Source of the DNA: Hydrogenophaga sp.
Lineage (GTDB): Bacteria > Pseudomonadota > Gammaproteobacteria > Burkholderiales > Burkholderiaceae_C
Direction of reading: 5' to 3'
Assembly: GCF_030158645.1 (NCBI RefSeq)
Contig: NZ_JAOASO010000071.1
Location: 1-49,087 of the forward strand
Length of the DNA stretch: 49,087 nt
The notes below the pieces were generated by a model. The model was not told the origin of the DNA. It did not search any database and saw only the letters and a list, made by a program, of their open reading frames with translations. Both the position numbers and the translations under genes were made by a program. Within the stretch, counting starts at the first letter, position 1; the number at the start of each line of letters is the position of its first letter. Positions 8,794 to 17,043 of this stretch are shown here, piece after piece.

Positions 8794-11364
8794 ATGCGCG
8801 CGCTGCTCTCCACCTTTTCCTTGCAAGAGTTGCGCCACCACCCGTGGCGCAATGCCTCGGCCGTGGTGGCGGTGATGCTGGGCGTGGCGCTGGCGTTTGC
8901 GGTGCACCTCATCAACGCCTCGGCCCTGGCCGAGTTCTCCAGCGCGGTGAGTTCGGTGAATGGCCAGCCCGATGTGGAGCTGCGCGCCCGCCAGGGGCTG
9001 TTGCCCGACACCCTGCTCGACCGCGTGGCGGCCCACCCGGACGTGGCGCTGGCCAGCCCGGTGCTGGAGCTGCCCACGCAGGCGGTGCTGCCGGGTGGCG
9101 AACGCGTGGCGGTGAAGCTGCTCGGCGTCGACGCGCTGGTGGTGGCGGGCCTGTCGCCCGCACTGATGCCGGTCCCCGAGGCCGCTTCAAGCAACAGCGC
9201 GGCGCGGCGCTTCGACCTGTTTGCACCCGACGCGGCGTTTCTCAACGCAGCCGCATCCCAAGCGCTGGGCAACAGCACCACGCTGCAACTGCAAAGTGGC
9301 CTGGCGCTGCGCACGGTGCGCGTGGCGGGCCGGGTGAACGCACCGGGCCCGCCGCTGCTGGTGATGGACGTGGCCGCCGCGCAAGACCTGACGGACCGCG
9401 CGGGCCAGCTGAGCCGGATCGACCTGCGCCTGGTGCCCGGTGCGCAGCTGGACGTGGTGTTGACGTCACTGGCCCTGCCCGATCAGGTGATCGCGCAGCG
9501 GCCCGAGCAGTCGGGCGAGCGGGTGAGCAACCTCTCGCGCGCCTACCGGGTCAACCTCACCGTGCTGGCACTGGTGGCGTTGTTCACCGGTGCTTTCCTC
9601 GTGTTCTCGGTGCTCTCGCTCTCGGTGGCTCGACGGCAGCCGCAGTTCGCGCTGCTGGGCGTGCTGGGCCTGTCGGGCAACGAGCGCCTGCGCCTGGTGC
9701 TGGCCGAATCGGCGCTGCTGGGTCTGCTGGGCAGTGCCCTGGGCGTTGCGCTGGGGACGGGGCTGGCGGCCCTGGCGCTCAAGCTGCTGGGCGGTGATCT
9801 CGGAGGTGGCTACTTTTCGGGCGTCGCTCCGCCGCTGCGGTGGAGCGCCTGGGCTGCGCTCGTTTACGGGCTGCTCGGTGTGGCGGCCTCGGTGGTGGGT
9901 GGCTGGTGGCCGGCGCGCGCCACGGCCCGCATGGCGCCGGCGCTGGCCTTGAAGGGACTGGGTGCGCCCGCGCCCGCCGGTGCGCGTCGGCACACGCTGG
10001 CCCTCGCATTGGTCTTGCTCGCCGCGGCCCTGGCCTGGGCACCGCCCGTGGGCGGCATTCCGCTCGCGGCCTACCTGTCGGTGGGCCTGCTGCTGGTGGG
10101 TGGCATCGCGGCATTGCCGCTGGCCGTGGGCTGGCTGCTGGACCGCATGGCGCCGCACATCACGCGGCACGCGCTGCCGGTGCTGGCGGTGGAGCGCGCG
10201 CGCCGCCTGCGCGAGACCGCCGCCGTGGCCACCAGCGGCGTGGTCGCCAGCCTGGCCCTGTCGGTGGCGCTCACGGTGATGGTGGCGAGCTTTCGCGACT
10301 CGGTCACACAGTGGCTCGATGCCGTGCTGCCCGCGCAGCTGTATGTGCGCAGCAGCGCCGGGGGCGGCCTGGACGCCGCGCACCTGCCCGCCGACTTCGT
10401 GGCCGGCGTGGCGCTGGTGGACGGCATCGAGCGCGTGGACACCCTGCGCGCCACACCGGTGCAGTTCGACCCGGTGCGCCCGGCCGTGGTGCTGCTCACT
10501 CGCCCCCTGACCATGGTGAGCGGTGCCGCACTGAGCCTGCCGCTGGTGGGCAACCCGCTGCCCACCCCGGCAGCGGCCGAGGGTGAGAGCGTGGTTCCGG
10601 TGTACGTGAGCGAAGCCATGGTGGACCTGTACGGCGCCGAGCCCGGCGGCTGGCTGCCGGGGCTGGCACAAGCCTTCGCCGGGCCGCAAGTGCGAGGCGT
10701 GCGCTTTTTCGTGGCGGGCGTGTGGCGCGACTACGCGCGCCAGCACGGCAGCGTGGCCATGGACCGCGCCGACTTCGTGCGCCTCACGGGCGATGCGCGC
10801 GTGAACGACCTGGCGCTGCACCTGGTCCAGGGTGCCGACGAAGACGCGGTGCGCGAACGCATCCGCGCGCTGGCCGAGGAGCGAGGCGCCGGTGACCTGA
10901 TCGAGTTCGCGTCCTCCGGGCAGATCCGCGCGGTCTCGCTGCGCATTTTTGACCGCAGCTTCGCCGTCACCGTGTGGCTGCAGGCGGTGGCCATCGGCAT
11001 CGGCCTCTTTGGTGTGGCCGCGAGCTTCAGCGCGCAGGTGCTGGCGCGCAAGCGCGAGTTCGGCCTGCTCGCCCACCTGGGCCTCACCCGGCAACAGATC
11101 CTGGGCGTGGTGGCGCTCGAAGGCCTGGCCTGGACGCTGCTGGGCGCACTCGCGGGCCTGGCGCTCGGCCTTGCGGTGAGCCTGGTGCTGGTGCACGTGG
11201 TCAACCCGCAGAGCTTTCACTGGACCATGGACCTGGTGCTGCCCTGGGCGCGGCTGCTCGCGCTGTGCGCGGCCGTGGTGGTGGCCGGCACCCTCACGGC
11301 CTGGCTGGCGGGACAGGCGGCCGCGAGCCGCGATGCGGTGCGGGCGGTGAAGGAAGACTGGTGA
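8794..11364 (+). CDS. Large ABC transporter permease, two FtsX domains
   Basis: An 856-residue inner-membrane permease of the FtsX/LolC-LolE/MacB type, the class that moves lipids or lipoproteins by mechanotransmission rather than through a pore. One N-terminal helix (about 22-45, VVAVMLGVALAFAV) is followed by a periplasmic domain. The first FtsX helix set starts near residue 253 (VLALVALFTGAFLVFSVLS) with the typical ALLGVLGLSG loop. Further helices and a second periplasmic domain come next, then a C-terminal FtsX domain from about 722 with KREFGLLAHLGLTRQQ. The product is one fused polypeptide where many systems have two. No ATPase gene lies beside it, which is unusual. It is coupled to the AttH-like gene by a GTGA overlap or a 2-base gap. 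Confidence 0.9.
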   Translation: MRALLSTFSLQELRHHPWRNASAVVAVMLGVALAFAVHLINASALAEFSSAVSSVNGQPDVELRARQGLLPDTLLDRVAAHPDVALASPVLELPTQAVLPGGERVAVKLLGVDALVVAGLSPALMPVPEAASSNSAARRFDLFAPDAAFLNAAASQALGNSTTLQLQSGLALRTVRVAGRVNAPGPPLLVMDVAAAQDLTDRAGQLSRIDLRLVPGAQLDVVLTSLALPDQVIAQRPEQSGERVSNLSRAYRVNLTVLALVALFTGAFLVFSVLSLSVARRQPQFALLGVLGLSGNERLRLVLAESALLGLLGSALGVALGTGLAALALKLLGGDLGGGYFSGVAPPLRWSAWAALVYGLLGVAASVVGGWWPARATARMAPALALKGLGAPAPAGARRHTLALALVLLAAALAWAPPVGGIPLAAYLSVGLLLVGGIAALPLAVGWLLDRMAPHITRHALPVLAVERARRLRETAAVATSGVVASLALSVALTVMVASFRDSVTQWLDAVLPAQLYVRSSAGGGLDAAHLPADFVAGVALVDGIERVDTLRATPVQFDPVRPAVVLLTRPLTMVSGAALSLPLVGNPLPTPAAAEGESVVPVYVSEAMVDLYGAEPGGWLPGLAQAFAGPQVRGVRFFVAGVWRDYARQHGSVAMDRADFVRLTGDARVNDLALHLVQGADEDAVRERIRALAEERGAGDLIEFASSGQIRAVSLRIFDRSFAVTVWLQAVAIGIGLFGVAASFSAQVLARKREFGLLAHLGLTRQQILGVVALEGLAWTLLGALAGLALGLAVSLVLVHVVNPQSFHWTMDLVLPWARLLALCAAVVVAGTLTAWLAGQAAASRDAVRAVKEDW

Positions 11365-11366
11365 AC

Positions 11367-12536
11367 ATGACCACAAACAGCGCACCACACCCCAGGGCCG
11401 AGCCTGTCGAAGCCCTCACCAACCGCCGCCACCTCTTGATCGCGTCGGCGGGCGCCCTCGCCTTGCCCGGTCTCCAGGCTCGAACCCCACACCGCCCTGG
11501 CGATGCACTCCGACCCCGCACACTGGTGTTCCCGCGCGACCACGGCACCCACAACGATACCCGCACCGAGTGGTGGTACTTGACGGGCCACGCAAAAGAC
11601 GAGCAGGGTCGCGAGTTCGGTTTTCAAGTCACCTTCTTCCGCAGCCGGGTGGACGGCACACAGGCCCTGCAAAGCCGACTGGCCGCCAAACACCTGCTGT
11701 TCGCCCACGCGGCCATCACCGATGTGCAAAGTGGACGGCTCCTGCACGACCAGCGCATGGCGCGCTGGAACGGCGAGATGCCGACGCAAACCGAACGCGG
11801 CGTCTTCGCCAGCGAAGCCGACACACGCGTGGTGCTGCGCGACTGGCACATCGAGCGCGCAGCGGATGGCCGCTACACCACACGCATCGGCGGCGACGCC
11901 TTGAACATCGACCTCACCGCCCAGCCGCAACAGGCCTGGCTGCTGCAGGGTGACGAGGGCTTCTCGCGCAAAGGGCCCGACGCCTCACAAGCCAGCTTCT
12001 ACGTGTCGCACCCCCAACTCGCGGTCCAGGGCACCCTGGGCATCGGCCGACAGCGATTCGCGGTGACCGGCACGGCCTGGCTGGACCACGAATGGAGCGA
12101 GGCGCTGCTGCACCCCGAAGCCGTGGGCTGGGACTGGATCGGCATGAACCTGTTCGACGGCCACAGCCTGACCGCGTTTCAGCTGCGCCGCGCGGACGGC
12201 AGCAAGGTCTGGGCAGGCGGATCGTTTCGCGCAGCGGGCAGTGCCCAGAGTCCCACCGACATCTACCGTTTCCGACCGGGCGAGGTCGACTTCAAACCGC
12301 AGCGTTACTGGACCAGCCCGCTCACCCGCGCACGCTACCCGGTGGAGTGGCTGATCCGCACGCCGGCCGACTTCTACACGGTCAGGGCGGTCATCGATCC
12401 ACAGGAACTCGACGGCCGCCAAGGCACCGGCACGGTGTACTGGGAGGGCCTCTCGGACCTGTTCGAGAGCAACGGCCAGCGGGTGGGACGGGGGTATCTG
12501 GAGATGACGGGGTACGCGCAGCGGCTGGTGTTGTGA
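11367..12536 (+). CDS. AttH/CrtC-like lipocalin-fold secreted protein
   Basis: A 389-residue protein of the AttH / carotenoid 1,2-hydratase-like (CrtC, Lipocalin_9) family. Family strings are HNDTRTEWWYLTGH, GFQVTFFRS, WLDHEWSEALL, GWDWIGMNLFDG and QRYWTSPLTRARYPVEW. The N-terminus (TNRRHLLIASAGALALPG) looks like a twin-arginine signal, so it probably acts in the periplasm. The gene follows the permease directly. A GTG at 11361 overlapping the permease stop (GTGA) has a better-placed AGGA than ATG 11367, so the true start may be two codons earlier. Pairing of an FtsX permease with an AttH protein is a known arrangement (attEFGH), suggesting lipid or hydrophobic-ligand trafficking; real carotenoid hydratase activity is unlikely here. 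Confidence 0.85.
   Translation: MTTNSAPHPRAEPVEALTNRRHLLIASAGALALPGLQARTPHRPGDALRPRTLVFPRDHGTHNDTRTEWWYLTGHAKDEQGREFGFQVTFFRSRVDGTQALQSRLAAKHLLFAHAAITDVQSGRLLHDQRMARWNGEMPTQTERGVFASEADTRVVLRDWHIERAADGRYTTRIGGDALNIDLTAQPQQAWLLQGDEGFSRKGPDASQASFYVSHPQLAVQGTLGIGRQRFAVTGTAWLDHEWSEALLHPEAVGWDWIGMNLFDGHSLTAFQLRRADGSKVWAGGSFRAAGSAQSPTDIYRFRPGEVDFKPQRYWTSPLTRARYPVEWLIRTPADFYTVRAVIDPQELDGRQGTGTVYWEGLSDLFESNGQRVGRGYLEMTGYAQRLVL
11394..11415 (+). repeat. REP-like dispersed repeat inside the start of the AttH-like gene
   Basis: The core GAGCCTGTCGAAG (11400-11412) with its flanks matches the short dispersed element common in Burkholderiales and other proteobacteria, which is usually intergenic. Here it is translated as PRAEPVEAL just before the twin-arginine segment. 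Only one copy occurs in this window, so the assignment rests on recall of the family. Confidence 0.45.
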
Positions 12537-12555
12537 GACGCCGCTGCGCAGTCGG

Positions 12556-12759
12556 TCAACGCTGAGCCGGAACGACGATCACGGCGCCGCCGCTGGAGGG
12601 CAGCGAGGTGGCGCCGGTGGCGCCTGTTGCGCCGGCACCGCCGGTGGCACCCGTGGCACCGGTGGCGCCCGTTGGGCCCGCCGGACCCATGGGAGCAGAG
12701 ATGCAGCCGACCAGTGCGAGCGACAGGGCGCCGGCCCACAGCAGTTTCGAATGGTTCAT
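12556..12759 (-). CDS. Collagen-like mini-lipoprotein (67 aa)
   Basis: A 67-residue predicted lipoprotein. A signal peptide ends in the lipobox ALVGC, with the lipidated Cys at 19, followed by Ile-Ser (no Asp at +2, suggesting outer-membrane sorting). Residues 25-51 are nine uninterrupted G-x-y triplets, mostly GAT with GPA and GPT at the start, a collagen-like pattern. The tail is short and ends VPAQR. A good AGGAA lies about 7 bases before the ATG. It is convergent with the AttH-like gene and downstream of the M48 peptidase. Function unknown; a surface spacer or structural peptide is possible. Confidence 0.75.
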   Translation of the reverse strand: MNHSKLLWAGALSLALVGCISAPMGPAGPTGATGATGATGGAGATGATGATSLPSSGGAVIVVPAQR

Positions 12760-12860
12760 GGTGATTCCTTTGTGTCAGCCACCACAGGGTGGTGTGAACA
12801 CAGCTTAGGCAGTCGATGCACCTGCGTCGGTGCGTTGACCGACACAGCCCCCAGGCGCGC

Positions 12861-13925
12861 TCAGGGGCGCGCGGGCTCCCGTTGCCATTCACGGAAAAAG
12901 CGGGTGCGCTCATCGTGGCCGGGGTGGCTGGCAATGGCGATCGGCAAGGTTGTGTCGCCATGACCACCATCGTCTTGATCGGTTTCTTCCTGTTGCCGGA
13001 TGCGCTCGAAGAACGCCACCATCACCGACGGGGACACGCCGCTTCGCTCGAGCAGCTGCGCAGCGAAGGCATCGGCCGCGCGCTCGGCATCGCGCGAATA
13101 GGCCTGTGTGGCCAGGGTGGCGGGCACGCTGGCCAGGAAGCCGGAGGCGTCGCCCAGCACCACGCCCACCAGCGCGCTGACCAGGCTGGCGCGCACCATC
13201 AAATCCAGCCCGTGGCGGTGGTGCACATGACCGAGTTCGTGCGCCAGCACGCCGGTGATGGCGTCGGGCTGGTCGGTCAGCAAGTTCACCAGATCGTCCG
13301 TGATCACGATGAAGCCCCCAGGCAGGGCAAACGCGTTCGCGCCGAGCGCTTGTGAGCGGTGAAACGCAAGTTGCCACGCCGGTGAACTTCCTTCCGGAAA
13401 GGCCCGCTCCACGGCGGATCTGAACCGCGTGCGCAACGCCTCCTGTTGCTGCGCAGGCAGTGCGCTGGGCTGGAGGAACAAACGGTCCAACTGCTGCATG
13501 CCCTGCTCACCGAGGCGCACCTCCAGCGAGTGGGGCACCTGCTGCGCCAGCGCCTGGCTCAGCCAGGGCACGCCCCAGGTCCAGGCCGCACCGAGAAACA
13601 CCACGCTGGCCACCATGGCGACGAGGGTGGCACGCCAGCTCTGCATCCACCCCACCACCGCACCCTCGCGCTGGCCGCTGGCCTGGCGCCAGGCGTCCCA
13701 CTCGCCGGCGTCGGCGTGCTGGATCAGGCTGCCGTCGGGCAGTTCGCTCTGGCGCTGGCCGTGCGAGCGGCGTTCGGCCCAGCGCACCTCGCGCACCGGG
13801 TAGCGGCGCACACCGCTCTCCAGCGTGAGCACCAGTTCCTCGCCCTCGATGCACAGGTCGCAGGCCTGCGCTCGAGGGCTCCGGCCATCGAACCAGGTGC
13901 TGGGCAGGCGGGGCATCGCGTTCAT
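12861..13925 (-). CDS. M48-family membrane zinc metallopeptidase
   Basis: A 354-residue membrane peptidase of the M48 family (Ste24/HtpX/BepA-like). Residues 1-95 form a soluble N-terminal region, a single transmembrane helix follows at about 97-115 (LVAMVASVVFLGAAWTWG), and the catalytic domain carries HELGH at 229-233 with the downstream zinc ligand in RDAERAADAFAAQLL. The predicted topology places the catalytic part in the periplasm, where such enzymes do outer-membrane quality control. Its ATG overlaps the yjgN stop by one base (TGATG), so the two are translationally coupled. The YjgN-M48 pair recurs in Betaproteobacteria. Confidence 0.9.
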   Translation of the reverse strand: MNAMPRLPSTWFDGRSPRAQACDLCIEGEELVLTLESGVRRYPVREVRWAERRSHGQRQSELPDGSLIQHADAGEWDAWRQASGQREGAVVGWMQSWRATLVAMVASVVFLGAAWTWGVPWLSQALAQQVPHSLEVRLGEQGMQQLDRLFLQPSALPAQQQEALRTRFRSAVERAFPEGSSPAWQLAFHRSQALGANAFALPGGFIVITDDLVNLLTDQPDAITGVLAHELGHVHHRHGLDLMVRASLVSALVGVVLGDASGFLASVPATLATQAYSRDAERAADAFAAQLLERSGVSPSVMVAFFERIRQQEETDQDDGGHGDTTLPIAIASHPGHDERTRFFREWQREPARP

Positions 13926-15115
13926 CACAGACCCATGTCGATGCCGAAGAAATCGCCTGCGGCATCGCCCAGGATGCCCTTGTCGGCGCCCTGCGCCCTG
14001 GCGAGCCACGCGTTCAAGTCGCCCTGCACCGAGACACCCATGGCTTCGAGCCGCAGGCGTGCGGTGTGCACCTTGGCAAACGGCCAGTACAGACCCAGCG
14101 TGAGTGCGATCAACAGCCAGTTCTTTGCGGTCAACCGCATCAACGGGGCGAACCTCAGCTGGCTCTCGAAGCCGATGCGGCGGCTGCGGGTGTGGCCCCA
14201 CACCAGGTTCTGCAGCCTCGACGTGGTGTAAGGCATGAGCACCAGCGGAAACACCAGGTAGGCCAGCGCCAGCAGGAAGGGCAGCAGGACCATGCCCGCA
14301 CCCGCCGAGGCCCCCACCAGCGCCGCCACAATGCCACCCACACCAGCGAGCAGGGCCGAGCACAGCAGGGACATCCCCATCACGCGAAATGAAAAACCAT
14401 AGAAAGCGCCCAGGCCGGCGGTCAGCCGCGTGCGCTCCTGCGCGAACGCATAACCGCCGTGCTGGTAGCGCTTGATGCGCGCGAGCAACCAGGGCGACAG
14501 CGCGGTTATGGCCAGCACCGTCAGACCGGTGGCTGCAGCCAACGCAGCACCGGCCTCGCCCTCTTCCGCGCCCCGGGTGGTCGATGCCGCCACACCGAAG
14601 ACCACCCCCATCAGCAGCACCGGGATGAAAAACGGCAGCATGCACAGGTAGGCGCCCTGGAGGTCGCCTTCGAACGCCATGCGCACACCGCGCCAGCTGG
14701 TGTTGCGCAACCGGAACTGCAGCGACGCACGCCACAGCGCGGGCCACAGCACCGCGAGCACCAGCAGGGGCAACCAGGCGAAGCTCGGCGCAAAGTTGGA
14801 CACGGCCCAATACGAGACACCGAACATCAGCATGAGCACATAGCCACGGAACATCTTCCACGGATCGCCGTGAAAGCCCAGCGGGTCGCGGCCCACCAGC
14901 GTGTTGTTCTGAAAATAGGCCAGGCGGCGCGCGCGCGCAAAGGGCCAGTACAGCGTGAACGTGACCAGGGTCAGCAACAGGTTGACGATCCAGATGCGGA
15001 AGTATTCGCTGCCCGAACCGGTGAAGCGGATGTCGAGCGTGCGTTCCGGATCGCCGGTGGGGGATCGGCCCTCGGACAGGAATTCCGTCGCTTCAAAATC
15101 ATCGTGCTGTGCCAT
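13925..15115 (-). CDS. YjgN family (DUF898) polytopic membrane protein
   Basis: A 396-residue inner-membrane protein of the YjgN/DUF898 family, function unknown. Two related blocks of helices are visible. Each is preceded by the family signature of a Phe-Thr-Leu-Tyr-Trp-Pro-Phe-Ala type stretch (LVTFTLYWPFARARR near residue 50 and LIALTLGLYWPFAKVHT near the C-terminus), an internal repeat of the family. The start MAQHDDFEATEF has a purine-rich GGGAGGGACAGG upstream. It is the first gene of a two-gene unit with the M48 peptidase and is divergent from the ABC exporter. Confidence 0.87.
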   Translation of the reverse strand: MAQHDDFEATEFLSEGRSPTGDPERTLDIRFTGSGSEYFRIWIVNLLLTLVTFTLYWPFARARRLAYFQNNTLVGRDPLGFHGDPWKMFRGYVLMLMFGVSYWAVSNFAPSFAWLPLLVLAVLWPALWRASLQFRLRNTSWRGVRMAFEGDLQGAYLCMLPFFIPVLLMGVVFGVAASTTRGAEEGEAGAALAAATGLTVLAITALSPWLLARIKRYQHGGYAFAQERTRLTAGLGAFYGFSFRVMGMSLLCSALLAGVGGIVAALVGASAGAGMVLLPFLLALAYLVFPLVLMPYTTSRLQNLVWGHTRSRRIGFESQLRFAPLMRLTAKNWLLIALTLGLYWPFAKVHTARLRLEAMGVSVQGDLNAWLARAQGADKGILGDAAGDFFGIDMGL

Positions 15116-15158
15116 CCCTGTCCCTCCCGTTGGTTGAAAATTTGGCCGCGATGCTAGC

Positions 15159-15171
15159 ACCAAACTTTGGT
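15159..15171. promoter_or_regulatory. Candidate operator palindrome between yjgN and the ABC exporter
   Basis: ACCAAACTTTGGT is a perfect 6-1-6 palindrome lying near the middle of the 140-base divergent intergenic region. A wider GTTGGTT / AACCAAC inverted repeat (15129-15135 and 15188-15194) encloses it. It looks like a binding site for a dimeric repressor controlling one or both divergent genes; no regulator gene is nearby. Confidence 0.35.
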
Positions 15172-15255
15172 ACCTATGGCTTACTTGAACCAACAGCGGA
15201 AGGCGCAGGCGTGCGCTGAAAACGGGCACACACAAAACCCGGCACACTCACCTGC

Positions 15256-17043
15256 ATGAGTTCCCCCACGCCCTCCGACCGCCCCAAAGCCACCACCCCC
15301 ACCTCGCTCAGCGGCCTGCTGCCGTTCCTGCGGCCCTACCGCCTGCAGATCGGTCTGGCCATCCTGTTCCTGGTGCTGGCCGCGGCGGCCACGCTGGCAT
15401 TTCCGCTGGCCTTGCGCTTTCTCATCGACAGTGGTCTGGCTCCTGCCGGGCGCGGCGAGCAGGCGCTCGCGCTGCGCGGCCACTTCGCGGCCCTGTTCGG
15501 CGTGGCGGTGGCGCTCGGCTTTTTCTCGGCCATGCGCTTTTATCTGGTGAGCTGGCTGGGCGAACGCGTCACCGCCGATTTGCGCAACGCGGTCTACAGC
15601 CATGTGCTGCGCCAGAGCCCGCAGTTCTTCGAGACCACCCAGACCGGTGAGGTGCTCTCGCGCCTGACCACCGACACCACCCTGGTGCAGACGGTGGTGG
15701 GCTCGTCGCTCTCGATGGGCCTGCGCAACGCCGTCATGGGCATCGGCGCACTGGTGATGCTGGTGTGGACCAACCCCTATGTGATGCTGCAGGTGCTGCT
15801 GATCATCGTGCTGGTGGTGCTGCCGAGCATGTGGTTCGGCCGGCGCGTGCGCAAGCTCTCGCGCGCCAGCCAGGACCGCGTGGCCGATTCCAGCGCCATC
15901 GCGGCCGAGGTGCTCAACGCCATTCCCGTGGTGCAGAGCTACACCGCCGAGGACCGCGAAGCGGCGCGCTTCAACGCGTCAACCCAGTTCGCCTTCGACA
16001 CGGCGATCAAGCGCACGCGCGCGCGCTCGGTGCTGGTGGCCTTCATCATCATCACCACCGCCGGCCTGCTGCTGTGGGGCCTGTACCAGGGCACGCAGGC
16101 GGTGCTGGCCGGCACCATCACACCGGGTCACCTGGGGCAGACGGTGCTCTACATCATCATCCTGGCCGGTGCGGTGGCCGTGCTCGGCGAGGTGTACGGG
16201 GACCTGCTGCGCGCCGCCGGCGCGAGCGAGCGCCTCATGGAGCTGCTGGCCAGCGCCTCACCGGTGCAGTCGCCCGCACAACCATTGCAACCGGCCACCC
16301 CGCAAGGCGGCAGCGCGCTGGTGTTCGACGACATCACCTTCCACTATCCCTCGCGTCCGGCTCAGGCCGCGCTGACGGGCTTCAGCCTCGCGGTCAAGCC
16401 CGGTCAGACGGTGGCGTTGGTGGGCCCGAGCGGCGCGGGCAAAACCACCGTCTTCGGCCTGCTGCTGCGCTACTACGACCCGGCACTCGGCACGATCCGG
16501 CTGGACGGTGTGCCCATCCACCAGATGAGCCTGCACGACCTGCGCAACCGCGTGGGCATCGTGCCGCAGGACCCGGTGATCTTCTCCAGCAGCGCGATGG
16601 AGAACATCCGCTACGGCAAGCCCGGCGCGAGCGATGACGAGGTGCGCGCCGCCGCTGCCGCGGCGTTTGCCGACGAGTTCATCGACCAGCTGCCCGAGGG
16701 CTACGACACCTTTCTGGGCGAGCGCGGTGTGCGCCTCTCGGGCGGCCAGCGCCAGCGCATCGCGATTGCGCGCGCCATGCTCAAGAACCCGCCGCTGCTG
16801 CTGCTGGATGAAGCGACCAGCGCGCTCGACGCCCAGAGCGAACGCATGGTGCAGGCCGCGCTGGAGTCGGCCATGAAGGACCGCACCACGCTGGTCATCG
16901 CGCACCGCCTGGCCACGGTGCAGCAGGCCGATCTGATCGTGGTGCTGGACCAAGGCCGGCTGGTGGAGCAAGGCACGCACACCGAATTGGTGGCACAGGG
17001 CGGCGTATACGCCGGCCTGGCCGCGCTGCAGTTCCAGGTCTGA
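15256..17043 (+). CDS. ABC exporter, fused membrane and ATPase domains (MsbA/multidrug type)
   Basis: A 595-residue half-transporter that should work as a homodimer in the inner membrane. The N-terminal six-helix exporter domain covers about 20-330. The ATPase domain carries Walker A GPSGAGKT at 390-397, the ABC signature LSGGQ at 494-498, Walker B ending in Asp518-Glu519 ([12 protein letters not shown]) and the H-loop in VIAHRLATV. It belongs to the MsbA/LmrA/BmrA-like group; substrate (lipid or drug) is unknown. The start has only a weak ribosome binding site. The TGA stop is immediately followed by the stop of the convergent glutamate dehydrogenase gene. Confidence 0.92.
   Translation: MSSPTPSDRPKATTPTSLSGLLPFLRPYRLQIGLAILFLVLAAAATLAFPLALRFLIDSGLAPAGRGEQALALRGHFAALFGVAVALGFFSAMRFYLVSWLGERVTADLRNAVYSHVLRQSPQFFETTQTGEVLSRLTTDTTLVQTVVGSSLSMGLRNAVMGIGALVMLVWTNPYVMLQVLLIIVLVVLPSMWFGRRVRKLSRASQDRVADSSAIAAEVLNAIPVVQSYTAEDREAARFNASTQFAFDTAIKRTRARSVLVAFIIITTAGLLLWGLYQGTQAVLAGTITPGHLGQTVLYIIILAGAVAVLGEVYGDLLRAAGASERLMELLASASPVQSPAQPLQPATPQGGSALVFDDITFHYPSRPAQAALTGFSLAVKPGQTVALVGPSGAGKTTVFGLLLRYYDPALGTIRLDGVPIHQMSLHDLRNRVGIVPQDPVIFSSSAMENIRYGKPGASDDEVRAAAAAAFADEFIDQLPEGYDTFLGERGVRLSGGQRQRIAIARAMLKNPPLLLLDEATSALDAQSERMVQAALESAMKDRTTLVIAHRLATVQQADLIVVLDQGRLVEQGTHTELVAQGGVYAGLAALQFQV

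Noticed and set aside
12600..12680. Tandem GGTGGCGCC-like DNA repeats as a minisatellite
   Set aside because: The repetition follows the G-A-T collagen triplets of the lipoprotein gene with varied codons, so it reflects protein repeats.
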